Assembly: GCA_021199655.1 (NCBI GenBank)
Contig: JAJQHQ010000103.1
Coordinates: 62,001 to 126,000, forward strand
Direction: 5' to 3'
From: Lachnospiraceae bacterium
Lineage (GTDB): Bacteria; Bacillota; Clostridia; Lachnospirales; Lachnospiraceae
DNA: 64,000 nt
The number at the start of each line of letters is the position of its first letter. Position 1 is the first letter of the stretch. The notes beneath the pieces were generated by a model that made no database searches, was not told the DNA's origin, and saw only the letters and a list, made by a program, of their open reading frames with translations. The translations under genes and the position numbers were made by a program. This document shows positions 35,757 to 44,129 of the stretch, piece by piece.

Positions 35757-36767
35757 ATGGAAGAGGAATCATGTCATATCCCGATGCCGCTTCTTGGCAG
35801 CGCGTTTCCGGTTGGAAGCTGCAGGAAGTACGCGGAGGGATTTCATAATGAGGGCGATCGGGCGATCGCGCTTGGAGAGTTTTATTATTTTACGGGAAAA
35901 GCTGAGATGGCAGCCAGGACGGTGGAACCATATCTGGACAGCAAAGAGATGGCGCAGGCATTGTCCGCCGCGCTGATCTGTACGTTTGCGAATCTGTCGC
36001 GCGGTCATATCCATCTCGCGCAGTTTGCAATGAATGAGGTATCGAAAGAGCTGCCTTTACTTTGCAGGGAAGATGCGTCTGTGGAGTCCCGCGCGATGGC
36101 AGCCATGATATCGACAGCGGCTGCTGTGCTGCTTCATCTGCCGGTTCCCACGGCCTTGTCGCTGGAGGATTATATTCGCTATCTGCCGACCGGGCAGCAG
36201 CTCTGGGCATGGTATCTGCTGGCACACAGAGCATATCTGACGGAGAATTACGAACGGTCTCTGGCTATCGTAGATATGGCGTTGTCCATGTACATAGAGG
36301 TGTTTCCGATCGCTGCTATTTACAATCATCTGGTCGCTGTGATGGATCTGATGAGCCTGAAGCGTCCGGAAGAGGCAAAAACGCATTTTCTGGCCGCGTG
36401 GAAGCTGGCGAAGCCCGACGACCTGATCGAACCGTTTGCGGAGCACCATGGCCTCCTGCAGGGGATGGTCGAGATTTTCTTCAAAAAGGCGGAACCGGAG
36501 GAATATCGGCGCATCACGGAGATTACATATACGTTCAGCGCGGGCTGGAGGAAGCTGCACAGCCTGCAGACTTCGAAGAATGTTGCGGACAATCTGACGA
36601 CGACGGAGTTTACAGTGGCCATGCTGTACAGCCGCGGCTGGACGAAAAAGGAAGTGGCTTCTCATCTGGAAATCTCGGTTTCCGCCGTTAAAAAGCACGT
36701 GGAGATCATTTATGAAAAGCTGGCGATCACCGATAAAAAACAGCTTAAAGAATATATGCTGCAGTGA
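35757..36767 (+). CDS. LuxR-type transcriptional regulator with helical N-terminal domain
   Basis: A 336-residue protein. The C-terminal 55 residues are a GerE/LuxR helix-turn-helix (LTTTEFTVAMLYSRGWTKKE then HLEISVSAVKKHVEIIYEKL). The N-terminal 270 residues are TPR-like helices without the ATPase module seen in MalT-type activators, so it may be a truncated LAL-type regulator. GGAG precedes the ATG. The subtilase gene overlaps its end by 56 bp and probably depends on it for translation. It may regulate that gene. Confidence 0.75.
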   Translation: MEEESCHIPMPLLGSAFPVGSCRKYAEGFHNEGDRAIALGEFYYFTGKAEMAARTVEPYLDSKEMAQALSAALICTFANLSRGHIHLAQFAMNEVSKELPLLCREDASVESRAMAAMISTAAAVLLHLPVPTALSLEDYIRYLPTGQQLWAWYLLAHRAYLTENYERSLAIVDMALSMYIEVFPIAAIYNHLVAVMDLMSLKRPEEAKTHFLAAWKLAKPDDLIEPFAEHHGLLQGMVEIFFKKAEPEEYRRITEITYTFSAGWRKLHSLQTSKNVADNLTTTEFTVAMLYSRGWTKKEVASHLEISVSAVKKHVEIIYEKLAITDKKQLKEYMLQ

Positions 36768-37968
36768 CGGACGATACCAGCGCGGCGTTTTTACGACAGA
36801 GCTGGTCTGCACACGCGGAAATGCTCTGCGTGTATGGCTGCGGCTTTTTTTGCGATGCACAGTGCCTGCACTCCTGGCGATGTTTTTATCAGGAAGCAGT
36901 GTTTTGGCATATATGGAAGAGGAAAGCATTACAGGACAGATAAAGGATGCTGCGGAATGTAAAACATATGAGGACACGGCCGACGGGAATTCGGATGCGG
37001 TCGTTGTCTGCGTACTGGATTCCGGGTACGGTACGGCGGATATGGATAATTCCGGGAACAGCGATGATACGAATGCCAGCGACGATTCGAAGACCAGCGA
37101 TGATACGAATGCCAGTGATGATACGAAGACCAGCGATGGTTCGGAGGGCAGTGGTGATACGAAGCACAGCGGCGACATGGGAGATACCGCTGACGGAAGA
37201 ATCATCCGCGGCTGGAATTATCTGGATGACTCTGACGATATTACGGATGAGCAGGGGCACGGCACGGACATCTGCACTCTGATCGCGGAAAATGCGCCGG
37301 ACGCGGAGATCGTCATGCTGAAATGCTTTGACGAGTCGCTCTCTCCGGATAGTGACGCAATTGTGGCGGCTTTGTACGCCGCGGTGGACGATTACCATGC
37401 TGATGTCATTAATATGAGCTGGACCGTTTGCGAAGAGGATGAAGAGCTGCTTGCGGCAGTGCAGTATGCTGCCGGCAGCGGAGCGGTGCTGGTCGCGTCC
37501 GCAGGAAACTTAAGCCTGATATCGGGACCTGGAAGCGAGGTTTATCCCGCTTTGTGGGAGGAAGTCATCGGAATCGGAGGCGTGGATCTTGATGAGGAAG
37601 GAAATCCTGTTTCCAGCCTGTGGTATCTGGCGAGTGAAGCGGTCTATGTCTGCACGAACGGCGAATTCGGAGACGAAAAAGGAAGCTCCTATGCGGCAGC
37701 GCGGATTTCGGGCGTCGTCGCGGCTTATCTGGCGGAACACCCGGTGGCAGAAGCTGAGGAAGATGCCGATGGTGAGGAAGATGCCGATGGTGATGGGGAC
37801 ATTGATGCGGATGGAAACATAGACGCGGTTGGAAACATGGACGCGGATGGGGATATTGATGCGGATGCTGACGCGGTGCGGCAGATACTGCTGGATAAAG
37901 CAGTGGATCTGGGTGAGAGCGGATACGATACGACCTATGGCTGGGGCTATGTGGAAACGGATGGTTAG
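36712..37968 (+). CDS. Secreted subtilisin-like (S8) serine protease with repeat insertions
   Basis: A 418-residue protein. A long basic N-terminus leads into a signal segment (about 43-65, LFLRCTVPALLAMFLSGSSV). The triad is Asp103 (VVCVLDSGYG), His183 (DEQGHGTD) and Ser326 (GSSYAAA, where most have GTSMA). Between Asp and His is a tandem Asp/Ser/Thr stretch with a 10-residue period (DDTNASDDSK, DDTKTSDGSE). Before the last helix comes a D-A-D-G/D-I-D-A-D repeat that could bind calcium. It may be secreted to process surface or quorum peptides. The start at 36712 lies inside the regulator gene, with GGAG nearby. No propeptide is clear. Confidence 0.75.
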   Translation: MKSWRSPIKNSLKNICCSDGRYQRGVFTTELVCTRGNALRVWLRLFLRCTVPALLAMFLSGSSVLAYMEEESITGQIKDAAECKTYEDTADGNSDAVVVCVLDSGYGTADMDNSGNSDDTNASDDSKTSDDTNASDDTKTSDGSEGSGDTKHSGDMGDTADGRIIRGWNYLDDSDDITDEQGHGTDICTLIAENAPDAEIVMLKCFDESLSPDSDAIVAALYAAVDDYHADVINMSWTVCEEDEELLAAVQYAAGSGAVLVASAGNLSLISGPGSEVYPALWEEVIGIGGVDLDEEGNPVSSLWYLASEAVYVCTNGEFGDEKGSSYAAARISGVVAAYLAEHPVAEAEEDADGEEDADGDGDIDADGNIDAVGNMDADGDIDADADAVRQILLDKAVDLGESGYDTTYGWGYVETDG

Positions 37969-37975
37969 CTGATGT

Positions 37976-38013
37976 GGGCAGCCTGATTAACAGGCCTGCC
38001 CGATTTCTTTTTT
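37976..38013. terminator. Hairpin between convergent subtilase and symporter genes
   Basis: GGGCAGCCTG-ATTAA-CAGGCCTGCCC followed on the plus strand by GATTTCTTTTTTT. It overlaps the last codons of the minus-strand symporter gene. Confidence 0.7.
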
Positions 38014-39312
38014 TCGGAGAAATACAAGGAAAGCTCCTGTCATTAAAACCAGCGAAGGGACAGCGAACAGGACGCGCAGGGAGACTTTCGCCGCGGCGGT
38101 CTGCGTCTCAGAAGCGATGTCAATTCCTGTAAGGTCAATGCCGATACCGGCAACGAAGGAAGCGACGGAGGTGGCGAGCTTGACCATCAGGGTCTGCAAA
38201 GAAGAAACGACGCTGTCCTCGCGCTGACCAGTTTTTGATTCGCCATAGTCGACCGCGTCAGCCACGAAGACAGTGGTCAGGACATAGCCGATGCCGTTTG
38301 CGAGAGAAATAAAGACGCCCGGGATCATAAGCTTTATCAGGGTCATATGAGTGCCGAAAATCAGGCCGGTCATACCCAGATAGCCGATGATACCCACGAT
38401 GCAGGCAACAGAAAAAATCTGTCGGTTGCTGTATTTTTTTCGGAAAAATGGATAGAGGATGGTCATCGTTACAAACTGCACAAGTCCGCTTATGAGCATG
38501 AACAGGGTGTACTGACCTTCGTCGCCGACGTCATACTGAAACATGTACAGCAAAAGGTTGGTAGTCATGTAGATTGCCGCGTTAAACAGGATAATGATGA
38601 CCGCCAGGCTCAGCGCCTGGTCATTTTTGATCAGGGCGTTCAAAAGCTCCCTGACGGAGGTATCCCGCGGCTCTTCCAATTCGTCATCAGGGAGGTTCCG
38701 GACAGTGACAATAGTGGTCGCCACATAGAAGATGGCGATGATCAGAGCCAGCACGCCAAAACCCTTGCGGTAGTGCTCTGTATCGGTTCCGCCGCCGATC
38801 AGCGGCAGCAGGCTCATGGTAAGGACGGTGGGCAGTACAGCGCCAAAACCGGCGCAGGTCCGCGCAAAGACGGTCAGGCTTTCACGTTCAGATCCCGCCC
38901 GTGTGATTGCCGGGATGATGGACCAATAGGGGATATCGCTCATTGTGTAGGTGATCCCGCAGAGAAAGTAGGTGACGACTACATAGGCTTTAAGGCTGCC
39001 GCCGCTTAAGGCCGCCGGTACTTCGAACATTGCGTAGAGCACCAGCGCATTTAGCACTGCGCCGCTTAAAATCCACGGTTTGTAGCGGCCGTGGCGGCTT
39101 TTTGTCTTTGCTACGACCACGCCCATGAACGGATCGTTGAAGGCGTCAAAGATCCGTGCGACCATCAGCAGGATGCCGACGAAGGAGGCGCTGATACCGA
39201 GGACCGTATTGTAATAGTATAGCGTGTAAGAGGCGACAAATCCATATGCGAGATTTTTCCCCATGCCGCCGACGGCGTAAGTGATTTTTGTTTTTGCTGT
39301 GATATTCTTCAT
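37987..39312 (-). CDS. GPH-family sugar:cation symporter (MelB type)
   Basis: A 441-residue transporter with about twelve helices. It begins TYAVGGMGKNLAYGFVASY and has the diagnostic DAFNDPFMGVVVAKTKSRHGRYKPWI cytoplasmic loop (quoted in parts: DAFNDPFMG and RHGRYKPW). The Asp residues of the first loop set the cation site in MelB-type carriers. GAGG precedes the ATG. The gene is divergent from pfkA. The substrate is probably a glycoside, pentoside or hexuronide; it cannot be narrowed. Confidence 0.9.
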   Translation of the reverse strand: MKNITAKTKITYAVGGMGKNLAYGFVASYTLYYYNTVLGISASFVGILLMVARIFDAFNDPFMGVVVAKTKSRHGRYKPWILSGAVLNALVLYAMFEVPAALSGGSLKAYVVVTYFLCGITYTMSDIPYWSIIPAITRAGSERESLTVFARTCAGFGAVLPTVLTMSLLPLIGGGTDTEHYRKGFGVLALIIAIFYVATTIVTVRNLPDDELEEPRDTSVRELLNALIKNDQALSLAVIIILFNAAIYMTTNLLLYMFQYDVGDEGQYTLFMLISGLVQFVTMTILYPFFRKKYSNRQIFSVACIVGIIGYLGMTGLIFGTHMTLIKLMIPGVFISLANGIGYVLTTVFVADAVDYGESKTGQREDSVVSSLQTLMVKLATSVASFVAGIGIDLTGIDIASETQTAAAKVSLRVLFAVPSLVLMTGAFLVFLRKKEIGQAC

Positions 39313-39477
39313 AGAAGGGTTTCCTCGATTCTGTTCTGTTTATCGGAGCCGCATGTGCACGTTATCGGAACACATCATGGGCTGAAAGATATCTGCAAAA
39401 AAGCCGCATATACACATCATCTGACAGAGTATACCATAAATTTAAGCAAAAAACGAATAATAAATGGAATTATTTAG

Positions 39478-39506
39478 TTGAGTCATCCGGGATTTTGCGA
39501 TATACT
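39478..39506 (+). promoter_or_regulatory. Promoter of pfkA
   Basis: TTGAGT at 39478-39483, a 17-bp spacer and TATACT at 39501-39506. The leader of about 120 nt contains CCGGG...CCCGG but no riboswitch I recognise. On the opposite strand AGTATA at 39428-39433 is a candidate -10 for the symporter. Confidence 0.7.
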
Positions 39507-39633
39507 AAAGCTCAGGAAAAACAAATCGTAAAGGAAGTCCGGGGGCGGGTGATTTCCCGGAAGTGGTAACACACAGAAACAGGGCTCAGAAAGATGAGAT
39601 CTGTGGCAAATAAAAGAAAAGGATGTGAGTCAA

Positions 39634-40707
39634 ATGAAACGAATTGGTCTGTTGACAAGTGGTGGCGACTGCCAGGCGCTGAACGCGACGATGCGCGGCG
39701 TGGTGAAAGGCCTCTCGAGCAATCTGGACGAGCTTGAGGTCTATGGTTTTATGAACGGCTACAAGGGGCTGATCTACGGTGATTACCGCCTCCTGACATC
39801 AAAGGATTTTTCCGGTATCCTGACAAAGGGCGGCACCATTCTGGGTTCCTCCCGTCAGCCGTTTAAGCTGATGCGTGAGCCGGACGCGAAGGGACTGAAC
39901 AAGGTTGAGGCAATGAAGCAGAATTATTACAAGCTGCGTCTGGACTGCCTCGTGATCCTGGGCGGCAATGGCACGCAGAAGACAGCGAATCTTCTTCGCG
40001 AGGAAGGGCTGAATATCATTCATCTTCCGAAGACGATCGACAATGATATTTTCGGCACCGATATGACCTTCGGCTTCTACAGCGCTGTAAATGTGGCGAC
40101 GGACGCGATTGACCGCATCCATACGACGGCGGCTTCGCACAACCGTGTATTCATCGTTGAGGTCATGGGTCACAAGGTTGGCTGGCTGACGCTGTACGCG
40201 GGACTTGCGGGCGGCGCGGATATCATCCTGATTCCGGAGATTCCGTACGACATCAAGAAGGTCGTGGCGGCGATCGACAAGAGAACGAAGGCCGGCAAGG
40301 GCTTTACCGTGATCGCGGTGGCTGAAGGCGCGATCTCCAAGAAGGATGCGAAGCTCAGCAAGAAGGAGTACGCGGCGAAGCTTGAAAAGAGAGGCAACGC
40401 CTCCATTGCCCATGAGCTGGCGGATGAGATCAAGGCGGCGAACGGACCGGAGGTGCGCATCACGATTCCGGGACACACACAGAGAGGCGGCAGCCCATGT
40501 CCGTATGACCGTGTGCTTTCCACACGGATCGGTCTCAAGTGCGCGGAGATGATTCTCAATGATGAGTACGGCTACATGGTCGGCATCGTGAACAACAAGA
40601 TGAAGAAGGTGCCGCTCGGTGATGTGGCGGGCAAGCTGAAGACCGTTTCACCGAAGGACGAGATCATCAAAGAGGCGAAGCTGATGGATATCTGCTTCGG
40701 AGACTGA
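39634..40707 (+). CDS. pfkA: 6-phosphofructokinase
   Basis: A 357-residue phosphofructokinase that makes fructose 1,6-bisphosphate in glycolysis. It carries TSGGDCQALNATMRG at the N-terminus, GGNGT at 110-114 (the position-104 Gly that marks ATP users) and P-K133-T-I-D-N-D. The Lys at the position-124 equivalent is usual in pyrophosphate users but also occurs in ATP-dependent enzymes with Gly104, so ATP is the more likely donor. AAAGGA precedes the ATG at 39634; a GTG at 39625 is less well spaced. It is followed by a perfect 11-bp hairpin before dnaX. Confidence 0.93.
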   Translation: MKRIGLLTSGGDCQALNATMRGVVKGLSSNLDELEVYGFMNGYKGLIYGDYRLLTSKDFSGILTKGGTILGSSRQPFKLMREPDAKGLNKVEAMKQNYYKLRLDCLVILGGNGTQKTANLLREEGLNIIHLPKTIDNDIFGTDMTFGFYSAVNVATDAIDRIHTTAASHNRVFIVEVMGHKVGWLTLYAGLAGGADIILIPEIPYDIKKVVAAIDKRTKAGKGFTVIAVAEGAISKKDAKLSKKEYAAKLEKRGNASIAHELADEIKAANGPEVRITIPGHTQRGGSPCPYDRVLSTRIGLKCAEMILNDEYGYMVGIVNNKMKKVPLGDVAGKLKTVSPKDEIIKEAKLMDICFGD

Positions 40708-40715
40708 ATTGATAC

Positions 40716-40743
40716 GGAGCTCCCTGATTATACAGGGAGCTCC
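40716..40743. other. Perfect hairpin between pfkA and dnaX
   Basis: GGAGCTCCCTG-ATTATA-CAGGGAGCTCC, an 11-bp stem without a T run. It may be a weak terminator or processing site. Confidence 0.6.
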
Positions 40744-40768
40744 TGACATGATGGGAGAATAATCAGAC

Positions 40769-42514
40769 ATGAGTTACACGGCATTGTACCGGAAATTCCG
40801 CCCGGCTACCTTTGATGAGGTGAAAGGGCAGGATCATATCGTAAAGACATTGAGAAATCAGATTCGGGCGGATCGCATGGGGCACGCCTACCTGTTCTGC
40901 GGGACGCGGGGTACCGGTAAGACCTCCGTGGCGAAGATTTTTGCGAAAGCGGTGAACTGCGAGCATCCCGTGGACGGCAATCCCTGCGGGGAATGCGCCT
41001 CCTGCCGCGCGATCGCGGCTGGAACGGCGATGAACGTGATTGAGATTGATGCCGCTTCCAACAATGGTGTGGACGATGTCCGTCAGATTCGTGAAGAAGT
41101 CTCCTATTCGCCGACAGAGGGGCGGTTTAAGGTCTATATCATCGATGAGGTGCACATGCTCTCAAATCAGGCCTTCAACGCTCTTTTAAAGACACTTGAA
41201 GAGCCGCCCTCTTATGTTATTTTTATCCTGGCGACGACAGAAGCGCAGAAGATACCGATCACCATCCTTTCCAGATGCCAGCGGTATGATTTCCGCCGAA
41301 TCTCACAGGAGACGATTCTGGCAAGGCTGCAGGAGCTGATGGCTGAGGAGCAGGTCGATGCCGAGGAAAAAGCGTTGCGCTACGTCGCGAGAAAAGGCGA
41401 CGGTTCGCTTCGTGACGCTTTAAGCCTTCTCGACCAGTGTATCGCTTTTTATATGGGAGAAACGCTCACTTATGACCGTGTGCTGGAAGTGCTCGGCGCG
41501 GTGGATACCGATGTATACAGCGATCTGCTGCGCAAAATCCTGCCCGGAGATCTGGCCGGGGCCATCCGCACGCTGGAGCAGCTGATCATGCAGGGCAGCG
41601 ACCTGACGCAGTTCGTGAATGATTTTACCTGGTATATGCGCAACCTGATGCTAATGAAAGCTTCCGACGACATGGAGGAGGTACTCGATGTCTCTGCCGA
41701 GAATCTGGCGCAGCTTCGCGAGGAGGCGGCAATGATCCGCAGCGACACGCTGATGCGCTACATCCGTATTTTTTCCGAACTGGCCAATTCTCTTCGAAAC
41801 TCGACAAACAAGCGCGTGCAGGTCGAGATGGCACTGATCAAACTGTGTCATCCGGAGACGGAGAGCGATGAACTGTCGGTGCTTGAGAGGATCCGGAGAA
41901 TTGAAAAAAAGATAGAAGACGGGATATTTGTGCCGGAAGGAAGCGCCGGTCAGGTTGGGGTGCCGGGAGCGGTCGGATATGCCTCAAACGATGCGGCCAG
42001 ATATGGCACTGACGGTATGGGAGCGGGCATCGAAGCAGGCGCAATGGGGCATGCCTCCGGGGGCAGAGCGGAAGGCGAAACAGGCTCTGGTGTAGCAAAT
42101 AATGCTTCAGGCGCTGCAGCGCAGGCATACGGGGCGGCTTCTTTGCCGAAAGCAGCACCCGAAGACCTGAAAAAGGTCTGCGGAATGTGGAAAAACATCA
42201 TCGGCGGCACGGATGGGATGTTTAAGATCGTTCTCTCTTCGGCGACGCCGAAGTACAATTCGCAGGACGAAAAAGATACAAAGCTCTATGTGGTCTTTGC
42301 GGATTTTCTGGGCGAACGTTATCTGAATAATGCGGAGCGTAAACAGGAGCTGGAGCAGCTGATCGCAGAGCGTGCCGGAATACAGGTAGAAGTAAAATTT
42401 GTGCTGGCTTCGGATCAGGGAATCCAGCGCGGCACCCTTTCAAACATCGAGATTGACGAGATGGTGCGGGAGCAGGTGCATATGGATATTGAGATTGTGG
42501 AGGACGAAGAATAA
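40769..42514 (+). CDS. dnaX: DNA polymerase III subunit gamma/tau
   Basis: A 581-residue clamp-loader ATPase. Walker A is GTRGTGKTS (about residues 44-52). The Cys-rich zinc site (C..CGECASC) follows, then IIDEVHML (Walker B) and the sensor-1 SRC segment. The C-terminal third has a Gly/Ala-rich linker (about 395-465) and a final domain of the tau type. The ribosome site is GGGAG. Unlike many Firmicutes, ybaB and recR do not follow; instead a bidirectional terminator and a BrnTA pair do. Confidence 0.95.
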   Translation: MSYTALYRKFRPATFDEVKGQDHIVKTLRNQIRADRMGHAYLFCGTRGTGKTSVAKIFAKAVNCEHPVDGNPCGECASCRAIAAGTAMNVIEIDAASNNGVDDVRQIREEVSYSPTEGRFKVYIIDEVHMLSNQAFNALLKTLEEPPSYVIFILATTEAQKIPITILSRCQRYDFRRISQETILARLQELMAEEQVDAEEKALRYVARKGDGSLRDALSLLDQCIAFYMGETLTYDRVLEVLGAVDTDVYSDLLRKILPGDLAGAIRTLEQLIMQGSDLTQFVNDFTWYMRNLMLMKASDDMEEVLDVSAENLAQLREEAAMIRSDTLMRYIRIFSELANSLRNSTNKRVQVEMALIKLCHPETESDELSVLERIRRIEKKIEDGIFVPEGSAGQVGVPGAVGYASNDAARYGTDGMGAGIEAGAMGHASGGRAEGETGSGVANNASGAAAQAYGAASLPKAAPEDLKKVCGMWKNIIGGTDGMFKIVLSSATPKYNSQDEKDTKLYVVFADFLGERYLNNAERKQELEQLIAERAGIQVEVKFVLASDQGIQRGTLSNIEIDEMVREQVHMDIEIVEDEE

Positions 42515-42521
42515 AGTAAAC

Positions 42522-42554
42522 AAAAAGGGACGAGGGTTTGCCCCATCCCTTTTT
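42522..42554. terminator. Bidirectional terminator between dnaX and brnA
   Basis: AAAAAGGGA...TCCCTTTTT with T runs on both strands. It serves dnaX on the plus strand and the BrnTA pair on the minus strand. Confidence 0.85.
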
Positions 42555-42735
42555 AACTACGCTTTTTTTTCCGATTGCGCTGTACAACTGCACTTTTGAA
42601 AGCTTTCATCATAGCAGGTGAAAGCTCGGGACAGTCTTCGTCAAAAACAATCGGATACTTTTCTACTTCCTCTGCCTCCCGGATTTCTTCTTCCGTAGGA
42701 ATTTCCCCTGGTTCAGTAATATATGTCTTGATCAT
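42553..42735 (-). CDS. brnA: BrnA-like antitoxin
   Basis: A 60-residue acidic protein (EPGEIPTEEEIREAEEVEKY) with a basic C-terminal tail (VVQRNRKKKRS). It overlaps the end of brnT by 23 bp and lies after it, the standard order of brnTA operons. The ribbon-helix-helix DNA-binding region expected of BrnA is barely visible in this short protein, so the assignment rests largely on position. Confidence 0.6.
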   Translation of the reverse strand: MIKTYITEPGEIPTEEEIREAEEVEKYPIVFDEDCPELSPAMMKAFKSAVVQRNRKKKRS

Positions 42736-42991
42736 AGTAAAGCCCCCTTTCTGCGCTGGTTGCTGCTCTGGCAGAAATCAATCGAATTGCATCCTTTTTT
42801 TCTGTAAAGACTACGAAGAGAACATTCCTGAATTTCCCGATTGCAATGTATCTGTCTTCCTCAATACTGTGTTCAAAGTCGTACATTTCGATGTAATAGG
42901 GATCTTCAAAAATATGTCTTGCGGTTTCAAAAGAAATATTGTGTTTTTGTTTGTTGATCTGATTTTTAGTCTCGTCCCATTCGAACTTCAT
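42713..42991 (-). CDS. brnT: BrnT-family ribonuclease toxin (DUF497)
   Basis: A 92-residue protein with the DUF497 signature FEWDETKNQINKQKHNISFE, then YRYIAIGK-like and RLISARAATSAERG segments (IRLISARAATSAERG). BrnT is an mRNA-cleaving toxin related to RelE. AGGCGGTG lies upstream of the ATG. It pairs with the following antitoxin. Confidence 0.85.
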   Translation of the reverse strand: MKFEWDETKNQINKQKHNISFETARHIFEDPYYIEMYDFEHSIEEDRYIAIGKFRNVLFVVFTEKKDAIRLISARAATSAERGLYYDQDIYY

Positions 42992-43119
42992 GTGCTATTC
43001 ACCGCCTTTGTAACTGCCTGCATAATACCATATATTCACTATTCACTGATGGATTCCATCGTTTTTCTTTGGTATGATGCAGCCATGTGGCGTTTCATAG
43101 CTACATTGTTTATTTTATT

Positions 43120-43260
43120 ACTCGCAGAAAAATCAGCTGCTCGTTACTCCAGAATCCAGTTGTGCTTCGCACATCTGTCGCTGCTGCGCAGCTTTAAGAT
43201 TCTGTCGTTGACCTATCAAGAAAAGTCCGCAAGCGCACTTTTCTTCTGATAGGTCATATT
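43120..43260. repeat. Cluster of small hairpins upstream of the BrnTA genes
   Basis: AGAATC...GATTCT encloses TGTGC-TTC-GCACA and GCTGC-TGC-GCAGC, a three-arm arrangement. Next to it GACCTATCA and AGAAAAGT pair with ACTTTTCT and TGATAGGTC around CCGCAAGCGC (about 43210-43254). The general plan (outer stem, GCAAGC-type inner loop) resembles the palindromic elements elsewhere in the window. I see no gene or T run in 42992-43385. Confidence 0.45.
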
Positions 43261-43385
43261 ATAGGTGAAAAAATATATCGATGCAAGAGGAATTTTAGTC
43301 CATTTTATCCACATATTTATGGACTATTTGTTTTTATGATATTGACTTTGGAATATTGGGATAGTCTGGGGATCCTGACTCAGGG

Positions 43386-44129
43386 TCAGTAACGCAGCAA
43401 AAGCATCCCCGTCACAATAGCGCCGATACTCCCGAGAGAGCAGGCCAGATCATACCAGTGGATTTTTGGGACGGAATAATATGTTCGCTCTGCATCGCCG
43501 CAAAAGCCTTTGGATTCCATGGCCATGGCAACGCTTTCTGACCAGCGGATGCTGTTGACCAGCATGGTAAAAATTGGCTTCAGGGAGTACCAGTGAACCC
43601 GCATTCCTCTGGTGCGGAAGGCCAGCTTTACATTGGAAAATTCGCGTGTCATCGTCGGCATCAGGTGAATGGCGGCCAGAATGCCGTAGGCAAACCGGGG
43701 CGGAAGATGGCACTGGTGCATCAGACTGGAGATGAAAAACTCACCATCTGTGGACAGCGCGAACAGGATTCCCAGACCCGCGTAGGCAAGGAGTCTTGTG
43801 GAAAGCTGCATGGCGGTGTACAGGTTCGTGGACATGGCGGCCCGGACCGCGTAAGGGACGGCGGAGAGGCTTTCCAGCTCTGTTACATCGATGCTGCTTC
43901 CTCTGGCGTAATAAAGTCCGGTGACAAACAGGCCGAAAGCGGCGATAAAGGCCGGAATCAGAATGGTCAGCACCTGCTTCATCCGCGCGTTGGAAAAAAA
44001 TGTGAGCAGAAACAGGGAGATGAGAAACACCGTGACATTTAAGCTTACCAGATACTGAACCGATAAGAGAATGGCGCAGATCAGCACGGTGAACATTTTC
44101 ACGGATGGATTTAGTTTTTCCAGCTTCAC
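43386..44129 (-). CDS. ykoC: ECF transporter transmembrane (T) protein, YkoC type
   Basis: A 247-residue EcfT-type protein with about five helices. It has the two Ala-Arg-Gly-type coupling motifs near the C-terminus (FRTRGMRVHWY and the later KGFCGDAERTYY) that bind the ATPase. It starts 4 bp inside the end of ykoD (ATGA overlap), so translation is coupled. Together with YkoE and YkoD it forms the thiamine-precursor ECF transporter. Confidence 0.9.
   Translation of the reverse strand: MKLEKLNPSVKMFTVLICAILLSVQYLVSLNVTVFLISLFLLTFFSNARMKQVLTILIPAFIAAFGLFVTGLYYARGSSIDVTELESLSAVPYAVRAAMSTNLYTAMQLSTRLLAYAGLGILFALSTDGEFFISSLMHQCHLPPRFAYGILAAIHLMPTMTREFSNVKLAFRTRGMRVHWYSLKPIFTMLVNSIRWSESVAMAMESKGFCGDAERTYYSVPKIHWYDLACSLGSIGAIVTGMLLLRY

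Noticed and set aside
39507-39633. Riboswitch in the pfkA leader
   Set aside because: The CCGGG/CCCGG pairing is short and no conserved aptamer sequence is visible.
42575-43249. Plus-strand 224-codon frame opposite the BrnTA genes
   Set aside because: It is antisense to two recognisable genes, runs through a hairpin cluster and has no family features.
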